A DNA stretch of 46,242 nucleotides from Nitrospinaceae bacterium (GCA_029261475.1 JAJDBG010000078.1:1-46242); one strand, 5' to 3'. Positions 25,116-33,987 are shown, counted from the first letter of the stretch. Notes: generated from the letters alone by a model not told the origin. Program-made: numbers and translations.

Positions 25116-26249
25116 TCACTTCAATATTCGCAAAAGGTTTCCAGCCGCATAGGCCTGTACCGCCATATTTTTATCACCCAGAAGTCGAATGAGCATTGGG
25201 AAAGCCTCAGATCCACCCATCATGCCAATCGCCCGGGTTGCCGCCGTACGGACTCGCGTATTAGAGTCTTGCGAAGCCTTATCCAGCAATTGAACGCGGT
25301 TGCTCAAATAGGTTTCACCCAGAGCGCGCGCCGCAGCACTGCGAATTCCAAAATCCGGATCGGCCAATACCTCGGCAAAAACACCGTCACAAGCCTTTTG
25401 ATTGAATCGTTTGAGAGCCACAGCTGAGGCGATTCGCACCATTCCATCCGAGTCATTGCAGAGTTGTTTCAACCGGTCACGAGTAAAGTGGGAAGGCAGT
25501 CTTCCCAACTCCAAAGCCGCTTGATGACGAATAGATGGATTTTTTGAATGGCTCAACTCAGTCAATCGAGGAATCATATCCGCACGCACATTCTTGCCGA
25601 TAGCTTTGAGACCATAAAAAACGATTTCCACCTCTGGATTGTCCAGTAAAGGAATGAGGTGAGAGCGTGCTTCCTTGCTCCCTATTTTCCCCAGATAGCC
25701 TATGGCATGATAGATATAGATTGAGTCCGAGCGTTTCAATGGTTCCAGAATGAATTCGTATTTATCAGTTTCTCCCATTTTGATCAAGGCCGCCGCAGTT
25801 GAAAGCCTCACTGCCGGATCGTCGGACTCCAGATAAGGACGTATTTGTTCCTTGTACTTTGAGCCTCCAAGATCGCCAAGCATCTCTATCGCTGTTGCCT
25901 GAACCCATACATTTGTATCGTCCTTCAATTTTTCAGCCAGTTTCAGGGCTTCTTGCGCCGAAATGTTTTTCATCCCCTGCAAGGCAAACAAACGTGTGTT
26001 GTGGTAAATATCCTGAGCCGCCTTTTGCAAATGAGGGATCAGTGCCGGGTTCTCCGACTCGCCGCTTGCGCGTGCCGCGGCACTACGCACGTAAGAGTTT
26101 TTATCTTGGCTGGCAGTCTCGATAATAGCGATGCATTGGTCTTTCAGCTTACTCAAAGCAATCAATGGCTTTTTTTCAGCTGAAACGGTTTGGGCCATCA
26201 AAAGAACTATGAATAAAACGATGCCTTTAGAAATATTCCTAACTGTCAT
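25116..26249 (-). CDS. Exported HEAT-repeat protein
   Basis: 377 residues. A signal peptide (about 1-24, ending QTVSA) is followed by about ten HEAT/PBS-like helical repeats of roughly 31 residues. Recurring motifs such as VRSAAARASGE, VRLSTAAALIKMGE, IRSAAARALGE and VRTAATRAIG show this. Such alpha-solenoids are protein-binding scaffolds. It overlaps the upstream GT2 gene by 4 nt, so it is translationally coupled to a glycosyltransferase. Periplasmic location is inferred. Confidence 0.9.
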   Translation of the reverse strand: MTVRNISKGIVLFIVLLMAQTVSAEKKPLIALSKLKDQCIAIIETASQDKNSYVRSAAARASGESENPALIPHLQKAAQDIYHNTRLFALQGMKNISAQEALKLAEKLKDDTNVWVQATAIEMLGDLGGSKYKEQIRPYLESDDPAVRLSTAAALIKMGETDKYEFILEPLKRSDSIYIYHAIGYLGKIGSKEARSHLIPLLDNPEVEIVFYGLKAIGKNVRADMIPRLTELSHSKNPSIRHQAALELGRLPSHFTRDRLKQLCNDSDGMVRIASAVALKRFNQKACDGVFAEVLADPDFGIRSAAARALGETYLSNRVQLLDKASQDSNTRVRTAATRAIGMMGGSEAFPMLIRLLGDKNMAVQAYAAGNLLRILK

Positions 26250-27109
26250 TCGCCCTCCAGCCCCACAGGAATTGTATACTTCTCGATGATTTCTTGATAT
26301 TCCAATACCTCACTCGTTTTTCCTCTCTTAGAGAATCCCAATATCAAAATACGACATTTTTCTTGCAAAGTTTGCGCTGTCGCTATCCTTTGGCGGGAGT
26401 TCAAAATCCCCGACTCTAATAAATTGATGAGTGAATGGACCCGAAAACGGTCCATCCCCCAATATTTTCGAGACAATTGATCTTCATGCCCGCCCCGTTT
26501 TACAGTTAGTTTTTCGGTCAAATAATGAAAAGGGTAGCTCGCTGAAATTCTCAACCATAGATCGTAATCTTCGCAAGCGGGTAAAGACTCGTCAAACAAA
26601 CCGACTTTTTCCAGCAGTGTTGCCCTCAGCATGACAGAGGAAGGGCTGACAACACAAAGCGGTAGGCAATGTTCGAATATATAGCCTCCGTATTTTGCGT
26701 GACGATTCATTGGGTTCACCCTGCGACCGTTTCGAATCCAGATTTCATCTGTGTGAATAGCCATGCAATCGGGGTGAGACTCCATCCAGGTAGTTTGCGC
26801 TTCCAGTTTTTTTTCCTGCCATAAATCGTCCGAATCCAGAAAACATATATAATGTCCCAAGGCTGATCGAATGCCAACGTTTCTCGCTTTAGAAACACCT
26901 TCGTTTTGTTGAAGCCGAATGTATTGAATTTCAGGAGTGGATCGGCAGAATTCCTCTGTTTCGTCTGCAGATGCATCGTCTATGACGATGACTTCATAGT
27001 CACGAAAAGTCTGCTCTTCTATTGATTGCAGGCATTCCTTCAAAAAATCGATCCGGTTATAAGTCGGAACGATGATCGAAACCTTTGGGATGTTATTTTG
27101 ATCTGCCAC
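26246..27109 (-). CDS. Family 2 glycosyltransferase
   Basis: 287 residues with the GT-A fold N-terminus VSIIVPTYNRIDFLKECL, the nucleotide-sugar motif VIVIDDASADETEE and the metal motif FLDSDDLW. LPACEDYDLWLRISASYP follows, containing the ED acceptor-site motif. There are no membrane helices. It probably adds a sugar to a glycan or lipid carrier; donor and acceptor cannot be read. The HEAT-repeat gene follows with an ATGA-type overlap. Confidence 0.92.
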   Translation of the reverse strand: MADQNNIPKVSIIVPTYNRIDFLKECLQSIEEQTFRDYEVIVIDDASADETEEFCRSTPEIQYIRLQQNEGVSKARNVGIRSALGHYICFLDSDDLWQEKKLEAQTTWMESHPDCMAIHTDEIWIRNGRRVNPMNRHAKYGGYIFEHCLPLCVVSPSSVMLRATLLEKVGLFDESLPACEDYDLWLRISASYPFHYLTEKLTVKRGGHEDQLSRKYWGMDRFRVHSLINLLESGILNSRQRIATAQTLQEKCRILILGFSKRGKTSEVLEYQEIIEKYTIPVGLEGE

Positions 27110-27255
27110 CTATAAATTCTATCCTAGAAGCGCAAAGATCGCCACCACCTTTGTAAGAAGAGCAATAGAAAGTAAAGAGCGGAAGTATAAAACGCGTTAC
27201 TGATTAAAGAGGGAGGGAAATATTGCAAGCTGTCAGAGATTGAACAGAGAAATTG

Positions 27256-28050
27256 TCATCCGTCCAATCGCTTTTTAATTTCCAGAGCGCGGCAATGTTC
27301 CTCATCCAAACTCAGATAACCTTTTTTGAGGTCATTTTCCAACATCAACAATTCAAAGCGCAGAGCCTCTGTCACAGCAGGTTTGAAACTCTCCCGACCA
27401 TCACAAGAAAAGCCTAAAATACGGGTGTTGAACCTTGATGGTTGTGTCTCCTTAAGTAATTCGTCAATCGTAGTGGGCTGAATCCCACCACCGAGAGATA
27501 CAGAATAACCTTTTTCTTTTACACGAAGAAGGGTCGTTCGGATAAGATCCATAAATTTCGCATCGCTTCGCTTCGCTCCCAGCGATTGCAATAGATCGCT
27601 CGATCCGAGTGTGACCTCGTCGATTTCCTTTGCAAAGGAGGAATCCAGGATTTCATCCAAATGCTTGACCGCAAATGCAGTTTCCAGATTCATGCATTTT
27701 TTTATACGGCGATATTGCAAGGGTGAGCTGAAATCACGCACTGCGCAGATAAAATTTTCCAGAGCATAAGGAGACTCAATCATCGGACCGATCAAGCCAT
27801 CAATATCCATCGGCAAAATATTTTTGATATCATTTCTGGCATTTGGACCGCCTATTTTGACATGAACCGGGAGTATCCCCTTTGCCATGGCCACCCAGTC
27901 CTCAATCTGCGCATGACTCATGGCCGAATCTTCAGTAGACAATTTGATCCCTGTTGCTCCCTGCTCCGCTTTCAATTTCTTCAAGGCCAAAGAAGGTGTA
28001 TCCGCTTGCACGCGGGTAACTAATTTGATCGGTGTTCGTTTACGAGTCAT
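27256..28050 (-). CDS. HpcH/HpaI-like (aldolase/citrate lyase type) TIM-barrel protein
   Basis: 264 residues from ATG 28050. That ATG has an AGGAG box seven nt upstream and overlaps the stop of the upstream fusion gene (ATGA); an ATG two codons earlier is also possible. The chain shows TIM-barrel features of the HpcH/HpaI-citrate lyase beta superfamily: VHVKIGGP, GLIGPMIESPYALENF (metal or substrate Glu), CMNLETAFAVKHLDEIL and EVTLGSSDLLQSLG. Overall similarity is weak, so the reaction is unknown. Most relatives cleave or form C-C bonds of 2-oxo acids or CoA thioesters. Its coupling to the ATP-grasp/FMN fusion implies a shared pathway. Confidence 0.7.
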   Translation of the reverse strand: MTRKRTPIKLVTRVQADTPSLALKKLKAEQGATGIKLSTEDSAMSHAQIEDWVAMAKGILPVHVKIGGPNARNDIKNILPMDIDGLIGPMIESPYALENFICAVRDFSSPLQYRRIKKCMNLETAFAVKHLDEILDSSFAKEIDEVTLGSSDLLQSLGAKRSDAKFMDLIRTTLLRVKEKGYSVSLGGGIQPTTIDELLKETQPSRFNTRILGFSCDGRESFKPAVTEALRFELLMLENDLKKGYLSLDEEHCRALEIKKRLDG

Positions 28051-30278
28051 CGCCATTCTCCTTTGGAGTTTCTTGCCAGGGTCGAAGCATCAATCTGAGT
28101 GACCCGTGCATTGCCCGTCAGTATCATCGCTTTTCGTAACTCTTCCCGTTTCTGATTCAAGTAAAATTCGACACCTTCCTGCCCCGCGCCAAAAGCAGAG
28201 ATACAGATCGGTCGCCCAATCATGACCGCATCCGCTCCCAAAGCCAACATCTTCAACACATCGATTCCTTCTCGAATGCCACCATCGACCAGAATTTTAG
28301 CCCGTCCGCCAACAGCATTGGCAATCTCGGGCAAGACATCAGCCGTTCCCGGCATCGTGTCCATCACCCTTCCCCCGTGATTGGACACCACAATGGCATC
28401 AGCACCCGCTTCAATTGCGGCTAGAGCAGACTCGACGTTCATGATGCCTTTCAGAATAAAGGGGACGGACAAATAACTTTTCAATTCGCGCAACTCGTCC
28501 ACTGTCTTCGGTGCCACTCTCTGTGATTTTAGAGCCATGGTCTTGAACGAAGCCGCATCGATATCAATGCCCACAGCAATCGCACCCGCATCTTCCGCCG
28601 CCTTAAAACGCTTGATGATATCCAGATTGTATTCACGAGGTTTGAAAAAAGGGATGCCCAAACCGCCACGTTCGCGAATCGATTCCAAACCGATCAAATA
28701 TTTTTGTGGGCTGGCACCATCGCCAACCATACCGAGCGACCCACAACTCAAGCAACCGTCCAGCACCGCATCTGCATAGTCCTTCTCACCCATTCCCCCA
28801 GCCAGGTTCGTTTCCATTCCTGTAATCGGAGCCGCCAGAATAGGGAGAGCCAGCTTGTGACCGAATAGCTGGATACTGAGGTCTGGCTCTCTGACATTAT
28901 GAATCGTACGCAGATTGATTTTATAACGAGCCAGAGCACGCAAATTTTCAGTGAAAGATTCGCCACTGCCAATTCCGCCAATTCCCGGGACCTTACCCGC
29001 GCATTCTGCGCCATCACAAATAATGCAAGCCTTGCAAGCCGCATAGAATTTTTTTCGAGCGTTGTTGCGGATGATGTCCCAAGTCAACTGCGTGGGAGAT
29101 CCCATTTCGATCTTGATGCAGGCCCGAGCCAGATCGTTGATGCGAATCGCTTCCTCACGTGTTTTGCCGACCGTGATAACGTGTCCCGTCTTGCCCAGAT
29201 TGCTATTCAATTCTTCGACACGATCCCCCGCTTCCTTCATCAAGATGACTTCCTTGACCCCCTTGATTTTACGCGCTTCCTCTACACCCTGAACGGAGAG
29301 GATTTTTCCCGGCGGCGGGATCAAAGCCCTTTCAGCCGCAACCAGGTTTAAATGAGGTTTCAGGTCGGTCGGCGTGTCTCCCAAAGCCACTTGAATAGCG
29401 GCCTTGACCAAATCGACACCCGTAGCAAGCGGATACGTATAACTCGACATCCAACCACCGCTCAGGCGCGCGGCAATTTCGACCACCTTCGGCCCCTCGG
29501 ATGTGAATTTAATGTCACCTTTTGCCGCCCCTATGTTGATTCCCAGAGTCTGAATGGCTTTGATGAAAATAGCCTCCACCGCTTTCAGATCAGCCTCGGG
29601 CAATATTGAAGGCAAAGTGTGCCCCGTTTCAACAAAGCAAGGGGAACGCTCTATGATTCGATCTGCAACCCCAGTGATTACAGTTTTTCCATTGAAGACC
29701 AAAGCGTCCAGGCTCAACTCAGGACCATCCATGAATTCTTCAAGCACCAGCTTTCCGCTGATAGATGCCTCCTTTGCCTCACGAAAAGCTTGTCGGAAGT
29801 CAGAGCGACTTACAATTTTACGAACCCCGCGAGCCCCCATATTGTCACAAGGTTTGATGACAAGCGGCAGAGACATCTCATCCATCGCCCGCTCCCCCTC
29901 CCCCAATGTCCATATTGGACGAAAATCAGGAACAGGGACACCGCCCGCCTTCAAGCATTGGCGCATTTTGATCTTATCCGTAGCACGTTCAGCAACATCA
30001 AAAGGAATGCCCGGTAAGTTCAGAGCATTGGCCACAGCCGAAACCGTTTGCGAAGCATCCGTTCCAATCGTCATCACCCCATCCAGAGGGCAGGCATTGT
30101 GGAACTGCTTCGCCGCATTGACCGTCAAATTGATATTTCGAGTACTTACCACCAAGGGATAGTCCGCAAGCAACATCCCCTCAGCTTCCTGATTGTAGTC
30201 CGTAACAACGACCTTCAATCCCAAAGCCTTTGCAGTCTTGATCGCAGGAACCTGAAAAGGTCCTCCGCCTATGACCAT
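28047..30278 (-). CDS. ATP-grasp / FMN-dependent alpha-hydroxyacid dehydrogenase fusion
   Basis: 743 residues from ATG 30278. The open frame extends back to a TTG at 30371, but those codons precede the conserved domain start and lack a well-spaced ribosome-binding site. Residues about 1-375 form an ATP-grasp unit: VIGGGPFQVPAIKTAKALG, the nucleotide motif VIKPCDNMGARGV near 137, and a metal/ATP Glu pair in KVVEIAARLSGG. Residues about 400-735 match the FMN-dependent alpha-hydroxyacid oxidising family. They carry a Cys cluster near 413 (C-x2-C-x2-C-x4-C), LPILAAPITGM, ILKGIM, NHGGR near 632 and ILVDGGIREG. The two halves are normally separate enzymes. The gene is coupled to the TIM-barrel gene downstream. 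Substrates are unknown. Confidence 0.85.
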   Translation of the reverse strand: MVIGGGPFQVPAIKTAKALGLKVVVTDYNQEAEGMLLADYPLVVSTRNINLTVNAAKQFHNACPLDGVMTIGTDASQTVSAVANALNLPGIPFDVAERATDKIKMRQCLKAGGVPVPDFRPIWTLGEGERAMDEMSLPLVIKPCDNMGARGVRKIVSRSDFRQAFREAKEASISGKLVLEEFMDGPELSLDALVFNGKTVITGVADRIIERSPCFVETGHTLPSILPEADLKAVEAIFIKAIQTLGINIGAAKGDIKFTSEGPKVVEIAARLSGGWMSSYTYPLATGVDLVKAAIQVALGDTPTDLKPHLNLVAAERALIPPPGKILSVQGVEEARKIKGVKEVILMKEAGDRVEELNSNLGKTGHVITVGKTREEAIRINDLARACIKIEMGSPTQLTWDIIRNNARKKFYAACKACIICDGAECAGKVPGIGGIGSGESFTENLRALARYKINLRTIHNVREPDLSIQLFGHKLALPILAAPITGMETNLAGGMGEKDYADAVLDGCLSCGSLGMVGDGASPQKYLIGLESIRERGGLGIPFFKPREYNLDIIKRFKAAEDAGAIAVGIDIDAASFKTMALKSQRVAPKTVDELRELKSYLSVPFILKGIMNVESALAAIEAGADAIVVSNHGGRVMDTMPGTADVLPEIANAVGGRAKILVDGGIREGIDVLKMLALGADAVMIGRPICISAFGAGQEGVEFYLNQKREELRKAMILTGNARVTQIDASTLARNSKGEWR

Positions 30279-30502
30279 CAAATGTCGGATTCGTCCAGAA
30301 CTCAAAAGTCTATTCCTAAAAAAGTTAGGCCAAATAATGCATCTATATTCCTCTATTATCGACCAAAACAAAACCCTCTTGATAAAATTATTTCATCCAC
30401 CCAAAAGTACCGTTACGAGATCAAGCGAACAATCACAGAAAAGAGCCCTCCCGAACCAAGGCCAAGTCATTAAAAATCAAGTAAAAAAGAATACATTTAC
30501 AC

Positions 30503-30530
30503 TTGACATATAGACGGTAAATCTTATATT
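30503..30530 (+). promoter_or_regulatory. Sigma70-type promoter for the small exported protein gene
   Basis: Consensus -35 box TTGACA (30503-30508) and -10 box TATATT (30525-30530) with a 16-nt spacer. Transcription would start near 30537, about 130 nt before ATG 30668. Confidence 0.6.
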
Positions 30531-30667
30531 GTATTAACAGATACACATTAAAATAATGCTTTGAATTAATTAGCGTTATTTTAAATTGCCACTCAAATAC
30601 TGATAATATTTACACCCGTCAAAGAGACATGCTCCAATATCTGACAAAAAGAACCGGCGGCCCCAAG

Positions 30668-30904
30668 ATGAAGGATATTGTGGTGATTCTTCTCGTAGCG
30701 GCTTGTTTTGTGGTGCCAGATTTTGTTCGTTTCTCCCCCGACACAGCACCCGCAGAACATCTCGCATCCAAACCAGATTATTTCCGTGACTCCGAAAAGC
30801 CGGATCCTGTGAAGATCGAAAAAACATCGGCTATTGAGAATACCGAAATCACGCCAGAAAACGATAAAGAATTTGAATTCTGGCCACTCCCCGCATCAAA
30901 ATAG
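30668..30904 (+). CDS. Small exported or membrane-anchored protein, unknown
   Basis: 78 residues from ATG 30668; an ATG at 30629 would add 13 residues before the hydrophobic segment. A single hydrophobic helix (MKDIVVILLVAACFVVPDF) is followed by a Pro/Glu/Lys-rich, probably unstructured tail. No family is recognised. A good promoter lies upstream and another good promoter follows it, which supports expression but not function. Confidence 0.45.
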   Translation: MKDIVVILLVAACFVVPDFVRFSPDTAPAEHLASKPDYFRDSEKPDPVKIEKTSAIENTEITPENDKEFEFWPLPASK

Positions 30905-30971
30905 CACTATAGCTTGACTTAACAGACCGAAGAGAAACACCCTCCCCTAGTTCAACAGCTCATAGCTTGCG

Positions 30972-31000
30972 TTGACCATTATACTCTTGCATAATATAGT
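30972..31000 (+). promoter_or_regulatory. Sigma70-type promoter for the 154-residue anchored protein
   Basis: TTGACC (30972-30977) and TATAGT (30995-31000) with a 17-nt spacer. The expected start point near 31007 lies after an in-frame TTG at 31003 and so supports ATG 31060 as the real start. Confidence 0.55.
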
Positions 31001-31059
31001 CATTGATTGATTTCTTATCGATCGCACTGGCCTGGAATCATTTGCGAGCGGAATTTATT

Positions 31060-31524
31060 ATGAAAGCTTCCTATGGCATTGGACTGGGGTTTCTGCTGAT
31101 GTTGCCCCTCTTTTATTTGGATTATGGCGATAGCGAATATCCATCACTCCAAAAAGCTGAAAACGTAGTCCGTTACGTTTCCTCCAAACGCCAACTAAAA
31201 CGCTCATCCTTTCACGCAATTTCAGGAGAAAAAAAACCGTCCCGATTCGTGCAATGGATGTTCTCAAACATCGGCTATGCAGAATGGTATATGGTCGACG
31301 CGCCCGGAGAGTTCCATGCCGAAGAGTTAAAAATGATAAAAAAGAGCGGAATCCCACTCATACCGCCAGATGTAGCCATCGTAGCAAACAAACCAAATCC
31401 AGAACGCAACAAACAAGTAGTGGTCAAAGCAGACAACACAAAAAACAAAATTTTAGTCGAAAGTTACCTCAACCCACAAAATCCCCCCGTACGCAGCCAC
31501 GAATGGGACTTTCCGCAATTTTAA
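31060..31524 (+). CDS. Membrane-anchored or exported protein, unknown
   Basis: 154 residues from ATG 31060, the first start downstream of a well-formed promoter. An N-terminal hydrophobic segment (MKASYGIGLGFLLMLPLFYL) acts as signal or anchor. The rest is basic and hydrophilic, with an aromatic patch (SNIGYAEWYMVDAPGEF) and a Pro/Asn-rich C-terminus. I recognise no domain. It lies in a run of unrecognised exported proteins between the ATP-grasp fusion and xerC. Confidence 0.5.
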   Translation: MKASYGIGLGFLLMLPLFYLDYGDSEYPSLQKAENVVRYVSSKRQLKRSSFHAISGEKKPSRFVQWMFSNIGYAEWYMVDAPGEFHAEELKMIKKSGIPLIPPDVAIVANKPNPERNKQVVVKADNTKNKILVESYLNPQNPPVRSHEWDFPQF

Positions 31525-31720
31525 TCGAAATACCTTAGATTTTCATTATCCGTATTTAAAGTGAATATTAAATCCTTATCCGAAAAATAGGTTCCCATGC
31601 CCAATATAAAAGGCTATTGTTAAAAATATGAGACCTAGGTCATAGGGTATGAGCTGCAATCGAAAAAATACCTTGTTACAAATTTTCAACTTCCAAAATA
31701 TTAAAAAGGATTGACCTTTT

Positions 31721-32569
31721 ATGAAACTCAAAATTTTAATACTTTTAAGTGCATTAATTTTTAATCTAGGTTCTTCATCACCCCAAACCACAACTCAAAA
31801 GCTCCCATCAGGTAAAGAAATTAAAATCCTAGGTATGGGCAAAATGCATTTCACAAAAGGAACACCTGCATTGGCATTAAAATACCAGACTGATATTAGT
31901 GTTGAAAAAATTGATTTAATAAGACAAGAAGTTGAAGAAATATGGCCTTTCTTTAGGTACAACGTCGAACAATCAAGGCTTTCCAATGCACTCATTATGG
32001 CAACAAGTCCCCCTGAAAAAAGTTTTTTTGGAAATAAAACCCAAAGCCAAAATTTTGTGGCAACTATGAAAGAGAATGGCACTTGGAATTTGAATTCCTG
32101 GCAACGAAATTATGATAACGAAGCAAAAGACATCTCAGAAAAATATCTAGACGCCAGTAAAAATTCAGATCTAGGAAAAATTTCTAGATTATTTCACTAT
32201 CCTCACTCGTTTTCTTCAAAGCAGTTAGATGAGGAAGTTGAAAGCATTTCACAAGTCATAACAAATATCATTGATGAACTAGGCACTATTGATTCTTACA
32301 AACTAAATAATACTAAAATCATTATTAATGGGCACTTCACAATGCAAAGTGCTTCTCAAGGATATTGGAGGAAATATCCATATTTTAATCGATCAATTTA
32401 TGATGTTAATTTTTCAAAACAAGGCAAAGGGAACGTGATTTTCAGTTTCTCTATCATTGAAGGTGAAATGGTAATCAATTCGGTTTCATATGCACTTCCA
32501 AATGAAAATCATGATGCGGAAATGATTTTCAATAAAATTTCGAAATATCCTATAGTTAAATCAAATTAG
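31721..32569 (+). CDS. Exported protein, unknown, in AT-rich DNA
   Basis: 282 residues. A clear signal peptide (about 1-20, MKLKILILLSALIFNLGSSS) precedes a long mixed alpha/beta region without Cys. An AAAGGA box lies upstream of ATG 31721. There is no recognised domain, although the N-terminal part (LPSGKEIKILGMGKMHF then ALALKYQT) looks like a compact beta domain. Its codons are visibly richer in A/T than the flanking genes, which may indicate recent acquisition or relaxed selection. It begins after a 196-bp gap that holds a perfect 10-bp palindrome GACCTAGGTC (31632-31641). Confidence 0.65.
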   Translation: MKLKILILLSALIFNLGSSSPQTTTQKLPSGKEIKILGMGKMHFTKGTPALALKYQTDISVEKIDLIRQEVEEIWPFFRYNVEQSRLSNALIMATSPPEKSFFGNKTQSQNFVATMKENGTWNLNSWQRNYDNEAKDISEKYLDASKNSDLGKISRLFHYPHSFSSKQLDEEVESISQVITNIIDELGTIDSYKLNNTKIIINGHFTMQSASQGYWRKYPYFNRSIYDVNFSKQGKGNVIFSFSIIEGEMVINSVSYALPNENHDAEMIFNKISKYPIVKSN

Positions 32570-32636
32570 CTATTTACTTATTTGATAAATTTGGAAATAA
32601 TGCTCTTATTATAAATCGTCACCACTTGTTTACTCA

Positions 32637-33140
32637 ATGGATACTTATCAGATCAAAAACTGCTGTGAAGAGGCTTTGGATATTGCCGAAAATCACGGGG
32701 TTTATGCAGGGATGTCTTTTCTCATCGGAGAAAAATTTTGTGCGGAGTACCAGAAGCTACGTTTGCTGAGCCAGAAATTGCGCTACCTCTACCCTACCAA
32801 CACCAAGGAGGCTGGTAATAAGCCTTTGAGTGTGCGGCCTTTTCAAATCAGCTATTCTTTGACTATTGAGGAAAACTACAGGGGGGTTTTCGATCGGGTA
32901 CAGTTTTTAGAAAGCACTCTCAAGCACTTCATGGCGGAGATTCAGAGCTGTTTTAGTCCGGCTGATATTAAGGAATACTTGAATACTTATCCCCGTCTCG
33001 AATTTAAGAACAACTTAGGTGAGGATTTTCCGGGCATTCCTTCACCGGAAATGACGGGTCAGGAAATTCTATCGGAAGCAGAAGATATTCTGATCGTTGA
33101 AGATTTAAAAAAGATGTTTTCCCCTATCTCTGAGATTTAA
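32637..33140 (+). CDS. Cytoplasmic helical protein, unknown
   Basis: 167 residues, mostly helical by appearance, no signal peptide. The N-terminus (YQIKNCCEEALDIAENHGVYAG is typical in flavour of a helical bundle) contains a Cys-Cys pair at about 9-10. The C-terminal part is acidic. No family is recognised. The next gene, a small two-helix membrane protein, starts 6 nt after its stop, so the two are probably co-expressed. Confidence 0.6.
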   Translation: MDTYQIKNCCEEALDIAENHGVYAGMSFLIGEKFCAEYQKLRLLSQKLRYLYPTNTKEAGNKPLSVRPFQISYSLTIEENYRGVFDRVQFLESTLKHFMAEIQSCFSPADIKEYLNTYPRLEFKNNLGEDFPGIPSPEMTGQEILSEAEDILIVEDLKKMFSPISEI

Positions 33141-33146
33141 ACCCAT

Positions 33147-33341
33147 ATGTCCGATTCTGGATCACACAATAAAAACGAAGTAGAGCCCGTTCTATCGCAA
33201 CGCACCCGGCTCGTTCTAGCTTTTTTGATTCTTTGCGCCGCGACGTTTTTAATATTGTTCACCGGACCCGGATTCAATTTTGCGTTACAGGTCATCCTGT
33301 CTTTCATACTATTATTTTTTCTGTTTTGGCTGATAACCTGA
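33147..33341 (+). CDS. Small membrane protein with two transmembrane helices
   Basis: 64 residues: a polar N-terminal 18 residues, then two hydrophobic helices (about 22-40 and 45-63) ending at the C-terminus. No known family. It follows the unknown helical protein by 6 nt and is convergent with the coiled-coil gene. Confidence 0.55.
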   Translation: MSDSGSHNKNEVEPVLSQRTRLVLAFLILCAATFLILFTGPGFNFALQVILSFILLFFLFWLIT

Positions 33342-33368
33342 TCTTGCAAGTCAGACCATTTAAAAAAA

Positions 33369-33914
33369 CTATCCCCGTAGCATAACCATTGCAATTGTAA
33401 GGATAACCCCTCCCAAGGCACCGCAACCGAGCAACATCGCCAGTTTGATTTTCTGTTCGAGTTCCAAACGCTGTTTGTTGGCTTCAGCCGCTAGTTCTTC
33501 TTTCAATTGAGTTTTCAGCTTTTCTTCGGCCGTTTTAATTTTCAGAATCAGCATAGAATCGGCTTGTTGTATTAAGCTATTTAGCAATGCAGGGGTCGCT
33601 TTTTCAATTTCTGCCTGTACCGCATCGACATTTTCCTCTTTCAGGCGATCCATTTTTCTTTGCACGGTTTCCAGACGTTCGCTTATCAAAGTCCCCAATT
33701 TAGGCTCAATCGTTTCAGCAATCCGCTCCAGACAGTCTTTCCCATTCTGGATTGCTTCATGCAAGGATTCCTCGATCTCTTCGTCCAGAGCTTCCTTTCT
33801 TCCTGTGACATGTTCTGTCAGTATCTCCAATTTTTCCCGCAAGCTGGACAATCTTTCGAAATCGTTCTCGGCTCTCTTTATATTTGCTTCTATATCCTCT
33901 TTAGGAGATGTCAT
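33369..33914 (-). CDS. Coiled-coil protein with C-terminal membrane anchor
   Basis: 181 residues from ATG 33914, chosen for a GAGG box eight nt upstream; an in-frame TTG at 33977 would add 21 residues. Almost the whole chain is charged heptad-like helix (for example ENDFERLSSLREKLEILTEH). A single C-terminal transmembrane helix (LAMLLGCGALGGVILTIAMV) ends the chain. The layout is a tail-anchored coiled coil, with most of the protein in the cytoplasm. Specific function is not recognisable. It is divergent from xerC, whose promoter lies in the upstream gap. Confidence 0.75.
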   Translation of the reverse strand: MTSPKEDIEANIKRAENDFERLSSLREKLEILTEHVTGRKEALDEEIEESLHEAIQNGKDCLERIAETIEPKLGTLISERLETVQRKMDRLKEENVDAVQAEIEKATPALLNSLIQQADSMLILKIKTAEEKLKTQLKEELAAEANKQRLELEQKIKLAMLLGCGALGGVILTIAMVMLRG

Positions 33915-33958
33915 AACCCAATCCTCAATTTGATGATTAACAAAAGCAATGCTTTTGC

Positions 33959-33987
33959 TTGACCCTTTAAAATTCAAATAGTATATT
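33959..33987 (+). promoter_or_regulatory. Sigma70-type promoter for xerC-hslV-hslU
   Basis: TTGACC (33959-33964) and TATATT (33982-33987) with a 17-nt spacer, 21 nt before the xerC ATG. The predicted start near 33994 falls at the AAAGGA ribosome-binding site (33994-33999), so the leader would be very short. Confidence 0.55.

Noticed and set aside
29554-30162. Long plus-strand frame (about 200 codons) opposite the ATP-grasp domain
   Set aside because: It is the antisense shadow of a strongly conserved coding region, and its translation has no family resemblance.
30576-31357. Minus-strand frames opposite the two small exported genes
   Set aside because: The plus-strand frames have promoters and hydrophobic leaders; the minus frames have neither.
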